Assembly (NCBI RefSeq): GCF_016889805.1
Contig: NZ_CP069535.1
Location: 682,001-746,000, forward strand
DNA: 64,000 nucleotides
Direction: 5' to 3'
Source of the DNA: Rhodanobacter sp. FDAARGOS 1247
Lineage (GTDB): Bacteria; Pseudomonadota; Gammaproteobacteria; Xanthomonadales; Rhodanobacteraceae
Shown here: positions 16,602 through 25,014 of the stretch, in pieces
Layout: each line of letters starts with the position of its first letter
Numbering within the stretch: the first letter of the stretch is position 1
The notes under the pieces: model-generated
Told to the model about the DNA's origin: nothing
The model's database searches: none
Seen by the model: only the letters and a program-made list of their open reading frames with translations
Translations under genes and position numbers: made by a program

Positions 16602-18329
16602 TCAGGATGGGTGGTGTGTGTCGTCGTCGCCGTCTACAGCCTGGCCGTCCGCCACCGGCAGGATCAGCGTAGGTCGGGTGACGTCTTCCACGGTGGCGGC
16701 GGCGGCCGTTTCCCCGGGATGTCGCCGACGGCCCTGCAGCGCACCGTTCATCAGGTTGAATGCGGCGAACAGCCGGCCAAGTTCGTCGCGGCGAACCAGC
16801 CGGATGCGGTAGCGGAAGTCGCCCCGCGCCACCCGCAGCATCGCGTTGCCGAGCAGGTCCAGCAGGGTCAGCAATTGCCGCGACAGCCAGTACGTGGCGC
16901 CGATCACCGCGACCAGCGTCACCACCAGCACGGCGATGATGACCCACAGCGTGGTCTTGCTGGCTGCCCGCAGCGGCGCGTCGCTGATGCCCAGATGCAG
17001 TTCGCCCACCGTGGCCGTCTGGTAATGGACCGGCACGTCGAACAGCAGCATCTCGTCGCGGCCGGGGGCGCCGGTATCGCTGCCCCGATAGCTGTCGATA
17101 TCGTCCGATCGCGACAGCGGCTTCTTCCCGGTCAGCGCCGGCAGCCGGGTGCCGACCTCATCCGCCTGCGTGCTGGCGATGATTTCGCCATAACGATCGG
17201 CGATGGCCAGATAGTGGATCTGCTGGTTGCGGGCGATGCTCTCGACCAGTGCGCGGGTGGCGGCGCGATCGCCGAGCAGCAGGTTCTCCGCCGATTCGTT
17301 GGCGACCATGCGCCCCAGCGAGCTGCCGAAATCCAGCGCCAGGCCGGTGACGGCGGCGTTCTGCTTGGCGTGGATCGCCGCCAGTCCCAGCAGCAGGGTG
17401 AGGCTGAGCGTGGCGCCGAGGACGCCGACCCAGCGCAGGCGCAGCGAGGTGATGTGGCTGGTCAGCGGCCGTTCGTGCAGGCGCTCGTACTCGCGTCGGG
17501 CCAGCCGCAGGTCGGCGACGACTTCGCTTCCCCGCTGATAGCGCTCCGTCGCCGCGGGCGCCAGCAAGGTGTGCACGATGCCGACCAGGATTGACGGCGC
17601 GGACGGGTCGCGTGGCTGGATCGACGGGTTGGGCAGGCGCTGGCGCGCACGGATCAGCTGCCGGATGTCGCCGGTCTCCGGCCATGGCAGCTTGCCGGTG
17701 AGCAGCCAGTACAGCACCACACCCAGCGAGAACAGGTCGCTGCGTGCGTCGGTCGGTTCGCCGCGCAGGTGCTCCGGCGCCATGTAGGCCGGCGTGCCGG
17801 CGATCTGGGTGCGCGTGGCGCCGGGCCTGTCTTGCCCGCCGCGTCGTTCGGCGATGCCGAAATCGTTGACCTTGGCGTGTTGCCAGCCCTCGGCCAGCAT
17901 GATGTTCTCGGGCTTGATGTCGTGGTGCACGACGCCCTGGGCGTGGGCGTAGTCGAGTGCGGCGGCGACCTGTCCGGCCAGCTCCATGATCGCCGGCAGT
18001 GAAGGAAAACCCTCGCGACTGACGCGGCTGGCCAGCGTCTCGCCGGAGAGCCGCTCCATCGCGATGTACGGACTGCCGTCGTCGGTCTCTCCCACGTCGA
18101 AGATGGTGACGATGTGGGGATGGGTGAGGTGGCCGGCGGCTCGCGCCTCGACCAGGAAGCGGTCGCGATAGACGGGGTCGGCGGCAACCTCCCGGTGCAG
18201 GCACTTGATCGCCACCGCACGCTGGATGTCCGGGTCGAAGCCGGCGTAGACGACGGCCATCGCGCCCTCGCCGAGGACGCCGTCGATGCGGTAGCGACCG
18301 ACCTTCGACGGGATCGCGCGCGCGGTCAC
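16602..18329 (-). CDS. Transmembrane Ser/Thr protein kinase with periplasmic sensor and C-terminal HAMP
   Basis: A 575-residue Hanks-type kinase. Kinase motifs: GEGAMAVVY glycine loop (about 20-28), AIK with Lys42, catalytic loop HHDIKPEN (about 135-142), DFG at 156-158 and APE at 184-186. The loop reads HHD instead of HRD, making it a non-RD kinase. TM1 is at about 300-320. A periplasmic sensor of about 135 residues (about 321-458) contains YLAIADRYGEIIAST, like single Cache domains, and is followed by TM2 (about 460-482). A HAMP-like segment (about 483-535) precedes a short acidic tail with no further output domain. The GTG start at 18329 lies 10 bases after the FHA gene stop. Confidence 0.9.
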   Translation of the reverse strand: MTARAIPSKVGRYRIDGVLGEGAMAVVYAGFDPDIQRAVAIKCLHREVAADPVYRDRFLVEARAAGHLTHPHIVTIFDVGETDDGSPYIAMERLSGETLASRVSREGFPSLPAIMELAGQVAAALDYAHAQGVVHHDIKPENIMLAEGWQHAKVNDFGIAERRGGQDRPGATRTQIAGTPAYMAPEHLRGEPTDARSDLFSLGVVLYWLLTGKLPWPETGDIRQLIRARQRLPNPSIQPRDPSAPSILVGIVHTLLAPAATERYQRGSEVVADLRLARREYERLHERPLTSHITSLRLRWVGVLGATLSLTLLLGLAAIHAKQNAAVTGLALDFGSSLGRMVANESAENLLLGDRAATRALVESIARNQQIHYLAIADRYGEIIASTQADEVGTRLPALTGKKPLSRSDDIDSYRGSDTGAPGRDEMLLFDVPVHYQTATVGELHLGISDAPLRAASKTTLWVIIAVLVVTLVAVIGATYWLSRQLLTLLDLLGNAMLRVARGDFRYRIRLVRRDELGRLFAAFNLMNGALQGRRRHPGETAAAATVEDVTRPTLILPVADGQAVDGDDDTHHPS

Positions 18330-18339
18330 GGCAGCGGGT

Positions 18340-18864
18340 TCAGATCAGCCACCAGGCCAGCGCGACCACGGCCATGAGCACCAGCGCCCCGGCCGCGATC
18401 CGGCGCCCGTTTGCGGCGCGGCGTACATCGTGTTCGCGGGTCAGGAACACGAACTCCGCGTGACCCAGCCGGATGTGGTCGCTGTGCTTCAGCATCGTCA
18501 TGTGGATGCGCTTGTCGTTCACGAACGTGCCATTGGTGGACAGCGTGTTCATGATGATGTGGCGGCCCTGCTTGTTGGTGATCCAGGCATGCGAGGCGGA
18601 CACGCTCGGGTCGTCGACGACGATGTGGTTGTCGTTGCCCCGGCCGATGGTCTGCCTGCCCTCGTTCAGGGTGAAGCGCCGGCCCGCCAGCCCGGGACTG
18701 ATTCCCTCGAGCACCGGCTGGTGCACGCTGGCCAGGCCATCCAGGGGCGCTTCGGCCTCGCTGGTGTACCGGCGCAACATCTCGGTCGAAAAGAAGCGGG
18801 TTCCCTGCGGTCCGGAGGAGCGTTTGTCGGCCGGGTCCGTCGGTGTCTGGTTGTGGCCGTTCAT
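18340..18864 (-). CDS. FHA-domain membrane protein
   Basis: A 174-residue protein. Residues about 65-135 form a forkhead-associated domain, which binds phosphothreonine peptides: IGRGNDNHIVVDD, VSASH and TNGTFVNDKRI carry the conserved Gly-Arg, Ser-x-x-His and Asn-Gly residues. A C-terminal helix (AAGALVLMAVVALAWWLI) anchors it in the membrane. It lies 10 bases upstream of the Ser/Thr kinase gene on the same strand, so it is the natural phosphate reader or substrate of that kinase. A TATAGT on the minus strand (18892-18897) may be its -10 box. Confidence 0.88.
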   Translation of the reverse strand: MNGHNQTPTDPADKRSSGPQGTRFFSTEMLRRYTSEAEAPLDGLASVHQPVLEGISPGLAGRRFTLNEGRQTIGRGNDNHIVVDDPSVSASHAWITNKQGRHIIMNTLSTNGTFVNDKRIHMTMLKHSDHIRLGHAEFVFLTREHDVRRAANGRRIAAGALVLMAVVALAWWLI

Positions 18865-19022
18865 GGAGATCCTGGGACCGATTTCGGGGTCACTATAACC
18901 AACCGTCCGACCATGCGAACACCTCCCGGCGAGGCGTGTCGGCGCAGGTTCACCCCATCATTCAGCAACCGCGTGAGGGTGGTGTCGACGGCTTGCCGAA
19001 CCCATGCCGCCGGGCGATCGCT

Positions 19023-20189
19023 TCAATCGAGAAAGCTGGCAATGACATCGTTGAGGAAGCGCTGGCCGAGTGCGGTGGCGTGCAGGCGATCCGGATCGTC
19101 GCGCAGCCAGCCGCGCTGGCGGGCGGCGGCCAGGCCGCCAGCGATGCGTTCGGCCGGCAGGCCGGTGCGCTCGGCGAAGGCCGCCATCGGCACGCCGTCG
19201 ATCAGTCGCAGCGCGTTGAGCATGTATTCGAACGGCAGCTCGCTGGCCTCCACCCGGTTGTCGCCACCGATGCGTGCGGGGCCGGCGGCGGCGTCCATGT
19301 AGGCGCGCGGGCCGCGGGTCTTCCAGCGGCGGTGGATGTCGCCGCTGGCGGCGTCGCTGAGCTTGCCGTGGGCCCCGGCGCCGATGCCGAGGTAGTCGCC
19401 GAACTGCCAGTAGTTGAGGTTGTGCACGCAGCGCCGGCCGGGCCTGGCGTAGGCGGAGATTTCGTACTGGCCGTAGCCGGCGGCGGCCAGGCGCGCCTCG
19501 CAGGCTTCCTGCATCGCCCACGCATCGTCGTCGTCCGGCAGCGGCGGCGGGTTCGCGGCGAACACGGTGTTCGGCTCCAGGGTGAGCTGGTAGTGCGAGA
19601 CGTGGGTGGGCTGCAGCGCGACGGCGCGTTCCACGTCGGCCAGGGCGCCGTCGAGGTCCTGCTGCGGCAGCGCGTACATCAGGTCGAGGTTGATGTTGTC
19701 GTAGCCGGCGTCCTGCGCCGACTTCACCGCGGCCTCGGCCTCGTTCGCCGAGTGGATGCGGCCGAGCCGGCGCAGCTTGTCGTCGTCGAAGCTCTGCACG
19801 CCGAACGAGATGCGGTTGACCCCGGCGGCCAGGTAACCGTCGAAGCGGCCATGCTCGACGGTGCCGGGATTGGTTTCCAGGGTGATCTCCGCGTCATCGG
19901 CCAGCGGCAGGCGCTCGCGCACGCCGTCGAGCAGGCGCTCGATCAGTTCCGGCGAAAACAGGCTGGGCGTGCCGCCGCCGAAGAAGATGCTGATGACGGG
20001 GCGGCCATCCAGCGCCGCGGCGAAATCTGCGCGGTCCGCGTCGAGGTCGGCCAGCAGGTGGTCGATGTACTCCGCGTACGGCGGCGGCTCGCTGCGCAGG
20101 CCGTGTGAATTGAAGTCGCAGTACGGGCACTTCTTCACGCACCACGGCATGTGCACGTACAGCGACAGCGGTGGCGCGATCAGGCTCAT
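19023..20189 (-). CDS. hemW: Radical SAM protein HemW (haem chaperone, HemN-like)
   Basis: A 388-residue radical SAM protein. The cluster motif CVKKCPYC (CxxxCxxC) lies near residue 16, followed by FFGGGTPSLF. The HNLNYW sequence (HNxxYW) is the signature separating HemW from true coproporphyrinogen dehydrogenase HemN. HemW binds haem and delivers it to respiratory enzymes, plausibly relevant with the cyd operon nearby. The ATG at 20189 overlaps the rdgB stop (ATGA), so hemW is translated in the rph-rdgB-hemW series. Confidence 0.93.
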   Translation of the reverse strand: MSLIAPPLSLYVHMPWCVKKCPYCDFNSHGLRSEPPPYAEYIDHLLADLDADRADFAAALDGRPVISIFFGGGTPSLFSPELIERLLDGVRERLPLADDAEITLETNPGTVEHGRFDGYLAAGVNRISFGVQSFDDDKLRRLGRIHSANEAEAAVKSAQDAGYDNINLDLMYALPQQDLDGALADVERAVALQPTHVSHYQLTLEPNTVFAANPPPLPDDDDAWAMQEACEARLAAAGYGQYEISAYARPGRRCVHNLNYWQFGDYLGIGAGAHGKLSDAASGDIHRRWKTRGPRAYMDAAAGPARIGGDNRVEASELPFEYMLNALRLIDGVPMAAFAERTGLPAERIAGGLAAARQRGWLRDDPDRLHATALGQRFLNDVIASFLD

Positions 20190-20788
20190 GCGTGGTGGCG
20201 TTCGCGCAGCCGCTCGTGCAGTTTCACCAGCGCCTGGCCGCGATGGCTGAGGCGGTTCTTCAGCGCGTCGTCCATTTCGGCCACGCTTTGCTGGTAGCCC
20301 TCGGGCAGGAACACGGGGTTGTAGCCGAAGCCGCCCGTGCCGCGCCCCTCGGTGAGGATGCGGCCGTGCCAGCGCGCTTCGGCGATCAGCGGGGCGGGGT
20401 CGCTGGCGTGCTGCAGCAGCACCAGCACGCAGATGAAGAACGCGCCGCGCTGTTCGGTCGGCACGCCGTCGAGTTCGCGCAGCAGCTTCGCATTGTTCGC
20501 CGCGGCATCGCCGTGGCCGCCGCTGTAGCGCGCCGAGTACAGGCCGGGTGCGCCGTGCAGGTGGTCGACGCACAGGCCGGAATCGTCGGCCAGCGCAGGC
20601 AGGCCGCTGGCCTGGGCGGCGTGGCGTGCCTTGAGCAGGGCGTTCTCGACGAAGGTCAGTCCGGTCTCGTCGGCATCGCTGATGCCCAGGCTGGTCTGCG
20701 GGATCACCTCGAGGCCGCTGTCGGCCAGCAGCGCACTGAATTCCTTCAGCTTGCCGGGGTTGCTGCTGGCCAGCACGATGCGTTGCAT
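20186..20788 (-). CDS. rdgB: RdgB/HAM1 family non-canonical purine NTP pyrophosphatase
   Basis: A 200-residue house-cleaning enzyme hydrolysing dITP, ITP and XTP to the monophosphates, keeping deaminated purines out of DNA and RNA. Typical features are the N-terminal VLASSNPGKLKEF, ADDSGLCVDHLHGAPGLYSA and the GGFGYNPVFLPEG segment with catalytic and substrate residues. Near the C-terminus, NRLSHRGQAL is conserved. It lies between rph and hemW on the minus strand, a common gammaproteobacterial order. Confidence 0.96.
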   Translation of the reverse strand: MQRIVLASSNPGKLKEFSALLADSGLEVIPQTSLGISDADETGLTFVENALLKARHAAQASGLPALADDSGLCVDHLHGAPGLYSARYSGGHGDAAANNAKLLRELDGVPTEQRGAFFICVLVLLQHASDPAPLIAEARWHGRILTEGRGTGGFGYNPVFLPEGYQQSVAEMDDALKNRLSHRGQALVKLHERLRERHHA

Positions 20789-20814
20789 GGTGATGTGGTT
20801 TCCTTGAGTCCGGT

Positions 20815-20860
20815 TGCCCTCACCCCTTGCCCTCTCCCACAGGCGGGAGAGGGGGAGTGA
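20815..20860. repeat. Dispersed palindromic repeat between rdgB and rph
   Basis: CCCTCACCCCTTGCCCTCTCCC, then an 8-base spacer and GGGAGAGGGGG, is a family copy that fills half of the 95-base gap. Confidence 0.75.
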
Positions 20861-20883
20861 TTGTCGCGCTGCGCGCGACGGCT

Positions 20884-21615
20884 TCAATGGGATAAAAGCG
20901 CCGCACGTTGCGCGGCAACCAATTCGCCGATGCCTTTTTCGGCCAGCGCCAGCATCGCGTCCATTTCGTCGCGGCGGAACGCATGGCCTTCGGCGGTGCC
21001 CTGCACTTCGATGAAGCCGCCGCCGTCGTTCATCACCACGTTCATGTCGGTGTCGCAATCCGAGTCCTCGGCGTAGTCGAGGTCGAGCACGGGCTGGCCC
21101 TTGTAGATGCCCACCGAGACCGCGGCGATCGCGCCGATCACCGGATTGCGCTTGAGGTTCTCGCGCTTCATCAGCAGGTTCACTGCGTCGACCAGGGCCA
21201 CGTAGGCGCCGGTGATCGCCGCGGTGCGGGTGCCGCCGTCGGCCTGCAGCACGTCGCAGTCCAGCGTGATCACCCGTTCGCCCAGCGCCTGCCGGTTGAT
21301 GCAGGCGCGCAGGCTGCGGCCGATCAGCCGCTGGATCTCCATGGTGCGGCCGCCCTGGCCGCCGCGCGCGGCTTCGCGCTGCATGCGGGTGTTGGTGGCG
21401 CGCGGCAGCATGCCGTATTCGGCGGTGATCCAGCCCTCGCCCTTGCCGCGCAGCCAGGCCGGCGCGCGATCCTCGATGCTGGCGGTGCACAGCACGCGGG
21501 TGTCACCAAAGCTCACCAGCACCGAGCCTTCGGCGTGGCGGGTGTAGTGGCGTTCGATGCTGACGGCGCGCAGCTGGTCGCTGGCGCGGCCGCTGGGGCG
21601 GGAGACGGAATTCAT
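20884..21615 (-). CDS. rph: Ribonuclease PH
   Basis: A 243-residue phosphorolytic 3'-5' exoribonuclease that trims tRNA 3' ends and helps degrade structured RNA. The N-terminal [12 protein letters not shown], the [14 protein letters not shown] strand, the RRDEMDA segment and the conserved [17 protein letters not shown] core are all present. The usual length is about 238-245. The ATG at 21615 gives the family N-terminus. It diverges from yicC across 91 bases, the widespread rph/yicC pairing. Confidence 0.97.
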   Translation of the reverse strand: MNSVSRPSGRASDQLRAVSIERHYTRHAEGSVLVSFGDTRVLCTASIEDRAPAWLRGKGEGWITAEYGMLPRATNTRMQREAARGGQGGRTMEIQRLIGRSLRACINRQALGERVITLDCDVLQADGGTRTAAITGAYVALVDAVNLLMKRENLKRNPVIGAIAAVSVGIYKGQPVLDLDYAEDSDCDTDMNVVMNDGGGFIEVQGTAEGHAFRRDEMDAMLALAEKGIGELVAAQRAALLSH

Positions 21616-21706
21616 GGGGCGGGTCCTGGGGTCAGCCTGGCCGGATTGGGCAAGCAGGATCGGAGAGTTTACCATTGCGTCCTTTCCCCACGCCCGGAAG
21701 GCGCCG

Positions 21707-22567
21707 ATGATCCGCAGCATGACGGCCTATGCCAGCGCCGAAACCACCGGCCCCGCCGGTACGCTCGGCTGCGAGCTGCGCACGGTCAACCACCGCTACC
21801 TGGAGCTGAGCCCGCGGCTGCCGGACGACCTGCGCGCGTTCGAATCGCAATTGCGCGAGCGGGTGGCGAGCAAGCTGTCGCGCGGCAAGCTGGACCTGAC
21901 CGTGCGGCGTACCGGCGACGGGCGCAGCGAATCGCTGCAGGTGAACAGTGCGCTGCTGGCGCGCCTGTCGGAGCTGAACCTGGACATGGCCGCGCTGTTC
22001 CCCGGCCTGCAGGTGCAGTTCACCGAACTGCTGCGCTTCCCCGGCGTGATGCAGCAGGCCGAAACCGATCCCGAGGCGCAGCAGGCCGCACTGTTCGACG
22101 TGCTCGACCGCGCGCTGGACGCGCTCACCGCCACCCGCGAGCGCGAGGGCGCCAAGCTGGGCGAGATCCTGCGCGAGAAGCTGGACGGCATTGAGCGCGT
22201 GGTGGCCGACGTGCGCGGCTGGATGCCGGAGATCCGCGCCGCGTTGCGCACCCGCCTGGAAACGCGGCTGGCCGACCTGAAGCAGCCGGTCGAGCCGGGC
22301 CGGCTGGAGCAGGAACTGGTGCTGCAGATCACCCGCACCGACGTCGACGAGGAACTGGACCGGCTCAGCACGCATATCGCCGAGACGCGCCGCGTGCTGG
22401 GGCTGAAGGAGCCGGTCGGCCGCCGGCTGGACTTCCTGATGCAGGAATTCAACCGCGAGGCGAACACGCTGGGTTCCAAGTCGGTCGACGCGCGCAGCAC
22501 CAACGCGGCGGTCGAGCTGAAGGTGCTGATCGAGCAGATGCGCGAACAGGTGCAGAACATCGAATGA
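21707..22567 (+). CDS. yicC: YicC family endoribonuclease
   Basis: A 286-residue protein (E. coli 287). The N-terminus [12 protein letters not shown], the central [11 protein letters not shown] and the C-terminal [20 protein letters not shown] are near-invariant family motifs. YicC has been shown in E. coli to act as an endoribonuclease, for example on the small RNA RyhB. The GGAAGG upstream fits the ATG at 21707. It is followed by a dispersed repeat and gmk. Confidence 0.95.
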   Translation: MIRSMTAYASAETTGPAGTLGCELRTVNHRYLELSPRLPDDLRAFESQLRERVASKLSRGKLDLTVRRTGDGRSESLQVNSALLARLSELNLDMAALFPGLQVQFTELLRFPGVMQQAETDPEAQQAALFDVLDRALDALTATREREGAKLGEILREKLDGIERVVADVRGWMPEIRAALRTRLETRLADLKQPVEPGRLEQELVLQITRTDVDEELDRLSTHIAETRRVLGLKEPVGRRLDFLMQEFNREANTLGSKSVDARSTNAAVELKVLIEQMREQVQNIE

Positions 22568-22604
22568 ACATGGGCTTGCTGATCTCGATTCCGCGCAGGC
22601 CGTG

Positions 22605-22644
22605 GCCCCTCACCCCAACCCTCTCCCCGGAAGGGAGAGGGGGC
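22605..22644. repeat. Dispersed palindromic repeat before gmk
   Basis: CCCCTCACCCCAACC with CTCTCCCCGGAAGGGAGAG and a G run. It ends 20 bases before the gmk ATG, and its GAGGGGG lies 5 bases before an in-frame GTG (22649). Confidence 0.78.
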
Positions 22645-22663
22645 GAACGTGCTGCGCATCGTC

Positions 22664-23296
22664 ATGAATATTGAGGCGGCGGGCACGCTGTTCGTGGTCG
22701 CCGCGCCCTCCGGCGCGGGCAAGTCCACCCTGGTGAACGCGCTGCTCGAGCGCGAGCGCGCGATCTCGCTGTCGGTGTCGCACACCACGCGGCCGCCGCG
22801 TCCCGGTGAAATGTACGGACGGCATTACTACTTCGTCGAACGCGCGGAGTTCGAGCGCGAGATCGCCGAAGGCATTTTCCTGGAACACGCCGAGGTGCAT
22901 GGCAACCTCTACGGCACCTCGCGCACCACGGTGCAGGACCTGCTGGCGCAGGGTCGCGACGTGCTGCTGGAGATCGACTGGCAGGGCGCCGAGCAGATCC
23001 GTCGCAGCAAGCCCGATTGCGTCAGCGTGTTCATCCTGCCGCCGTCGCGGGCCGAGCTGGAACGGCGCCTGCGTGGCCGCGGTTCGGATGCGCCGGAGGT
23101 GATCGAGCGCCGCCTGCGCAACTCGCGCGGCGAGATCGCCCACGCCCATGAGTTCGACTACGTCCTGGTCAACGACGTGTTCGACGATGCGCTGGCCGAC
23201 CTGCAGGCGATCGTGCGGGCGGTGCGCCTGCGCAGCGCGCTGCAGTGGCAGCGCCACGAAGCCCTGATCGCCGAACTGCTCGCCCCCGGCGGCTGA
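22664..23296 (+). CDS. gmk: Guanylate kinase
   Basis: A 210-residue enzyme phosphorylating GMP to GDP with ATP. Walker A APSGAGKST lies near residue 15, followed by the GMP-binding SVSHTTRPPRPGE and YYFVERAEF segments, then the lid region with RRLRNSR. The ATG at 22664 aligns best with family N-termini. An in-frame GTG at 22649 has better ribosome-binding spacing, from the purine-rich end of the repeat, and would add five residues. The usual downstream partner rpoZ is displaced by the mla genes. Confidence 0.95.
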   Translation: MNIEAAGTLFVVAAPSGAGKSTLVNALLERERAISLSVSHTTRPPRPGEMYGRHYYFVERAEFEREIAEGIFLEHAEVHGNLYGTSRTTVQDLLAQGRDVLLEIDWQGAEQIRRSKPDCVSVFILPPSRAELERRLRGRGSDAPEVIERRLRNSRGEIAHAHEFDYVLVNDVFDDALADLQAIVRAVRLRSALQWQRHEALIAELLAPGG

Positions 23297-23370
23297 AACG
23301 CCGGCCGTCGCATGGTCTTCGAACCGCGCATCGGCTACCTTGTCCGCTTTCTCCACGTCGTTTGCCGCCC

Positions 23371-24207
23371 ATGACCGACCCCGTTCGCGCCACACCCGAC
23401 GACGCCACCCTGGTGCGGATCCGTGGCCTGACCACGGTGCTCAACGGCAAGACCATTTTCGATGCGCTGGACATGGACATCCCCCGCGGCAGGATCACCG
23501 CGATCATGGGCCCCAGCGGCACCGGCAAGACCACCCTGCTCAAGCACATCACCGGGCAGATGCGCGCCGACGCGGGCACGATCCACGTCAACGGCGCGAA
23601 CCTGGCCCAGCTGTCGCGCGAACAGCTGTACAAGCTGCGCGAGGGGATCGGCTACCTGTTCCAGAATTCGGCGCTGCTGACCGACTTCGACGTGTTCGAG
23701 AACGTGGCGTTCCCGTTGCGCCAGCACACGAAGCTGCCGGAGGAGCTGATCCGCAACCTGGTGCTGCTGAAGCTGCAGGCCGTCGGCCTGCGCGGCGCGG
23801 CGCGGTTGAGCCCGGACGAGCTGTCCGGCGGCATGGCGCGGCGCGTGGCGCTGGCGCGGGCGATCGTGTTCGATCCGATGCTGATCCTGTATGACGAGCC
23901 GTTCGTGGGGCTGGACCCGGTGGCGCTGAACCAGGTGCTGAAACTGATCCGCACGTTGAACGAGACGCTGGGCATCACCAGCGTGCTGGTGGCGCACGAG
24001 CTGGAAGCGGTCAAGCGGGTGGCCGACCACGTGTACCTGATCGCCAACGGCAAGGTGGTGGCGCAGGGCGATCCGAAGACGATCGCCGATGACGGCTCGG
24101 CGTGGACGCGCCAGTTCTTCGGCGGCGAGGCGGACGGCCCGGTGCCGTTCCAGTATCCGGCCGGTGATTACGCGCAGGCACTGGGTCTGGCGGGAGTGGC
24201 GAAATGA
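23371..24207 (+). CDS. mlaF: Phospholipid transport ATP-binding protein MlaF
   Basis: A 278-residue ABC ATPase powering retrograde or anterograde phospholipid transport between outer and inner membranes. Walker A GPSGTGKTT, Q-loop LFQNSALL, signature LSGGMARRVALARA, Walker B LILYDEPFVGLDP and the switch His in VLVAHE are all intact. The C-terminal extension after residue 240 is typical of MlaF. It overlaps mlaE by 4 bases (ATGA), starting the operon mlaFEDCB. Confidence 0.96.
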   Translation: MTDPVRATPDDATLVRIRGLTTVLNGKTIFDALDMDIPRGRITAIMGPSGTGKTTLLKHITGQMRADAGTIHVNGANLAQLSREQLYKLREGIGYLFQNSALLTDFDVFENVAFPLRQHTKLPEELIRNLVLLKLQAVGLRGAARLSPDELSGGMARRVALARAIVFDPMLILYDEPFVGLDPVALNQVLKLIRTLNETLGITSVLVAHELEAVKRVADHVYLIANGKVVAQGDPKTIADDGSAWTRQFFGGEADGPVPFQYPAGDYAQALGLAGVAK

Positions 24208-24980
24208 CCGCGCGCGGGCCACAAGCCAACAATGTCGTGCTCCGCTCGCTGGCGCAGATCGGGGCCAGCGGACTGTTCCTGCTGACCCTGCTGGCGGCGG
24301 TTCCGCGCAGCTTCCGCCACGTGCGCGAGACGATCCGCCAGCTGTGGTTCGTCGGCGCGATGAGCCTGACCATCATCATGGTCTGCGGCCTGTTCGTGGG
24401 CATGGTGCTGATGCTGCAGCTGTACCACGTGCTGTCGATCTTCGGCGGCACCTCGGCCAGCGGCATGGTGGTGGCGTTGTCGGTGTACCGCGAGCTGGGT
24501 CCGGTGGTCACCGCGCTGCTGTTCGCCGGCCGCGCCGGTACCGCGATCACCGCCGAGATCGGCCTGATGCGCGCCACCGACCAGATCTCGGCGATGGAGA
24601 TGATGGCGGTCGACCCGATCGCCTACGTCGCCACGCCGCGCTTCCTGGCCGGGCTGATCGCGATGCCGCTGCTGTGCTGCGTGTTCTGCGCGATGGCGGT
24701 GTTCGGCGGCCACCTGGTCGGCGTCACCTGGCTGGGCATCGACAACGGCACGTTCTGGTCGAACATGACGGCGGTGGTCGACGTGCGCACCGACATCGTC
24801 AACGGCGTGCTGTTCAAGAGCCTGGCCTTCGGCGCGGTGGTGTCGCTGATCGCGGTGTTCCAGGGCTTCACCACCGCGCCCACCAGCGAAGGCGTGGCGT
24901 ATGCCACCACGCGCACCGTGGTCGCCTCGTCGATCGCCATCCTGGCGCTCGATTTCGTGCTCACCGCTTTCCTGATGTAA
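24204..24980 (+). CDS. mlaE: Phospholipid transport permease MlaE
   Basis: A 258-residue membrane permease with five to six hydrophobic segments. Hallmarks are ALSVYRELGPVVTALLFAGR, AGTAITAEIGLMRATDQISA and the ALLF-to-AMEMM coupling helix region of MlaE/YrbE. With MlaF and MlaD it forms the inner-membrane complex. It starts inside the mlaF stop codon region and is followed by mlaD after 34 bases. Confidence 0.96.
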   Translation: MTARGPQANNVVLRSLAQIGASGLFLLTLLAAVPRSFRHVRETIRQLWFVGAMSLTIIMVCGLFVGMVLMLQLYHVLSIFGGTSASGMVVALSVYRELGPVVTALLFAGRAGTAITAEIGLMRATDQISAMEMMAVDPIAYVATPRFLAGLIAMPLLCCVFCAMAVFGGHLVGVTWLGIDNGTFWSNMTAVVDVRTDIVNGVLFKSLAFGAVVSLIAVFQGFTTAPTSEGVAYATTRTVVASSIAILALDFVLTAFLM

Positions 24981-25014
24981 CTGCCATGACCCATCGTTTT
25001 CCGAGGATTCTGCC

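Noticed and set aside
19023..20189. HemN, the coproporphyrinogen dehydrogenase
   Set aside because: The HNxxYW signature and the short length fit HemW instead.
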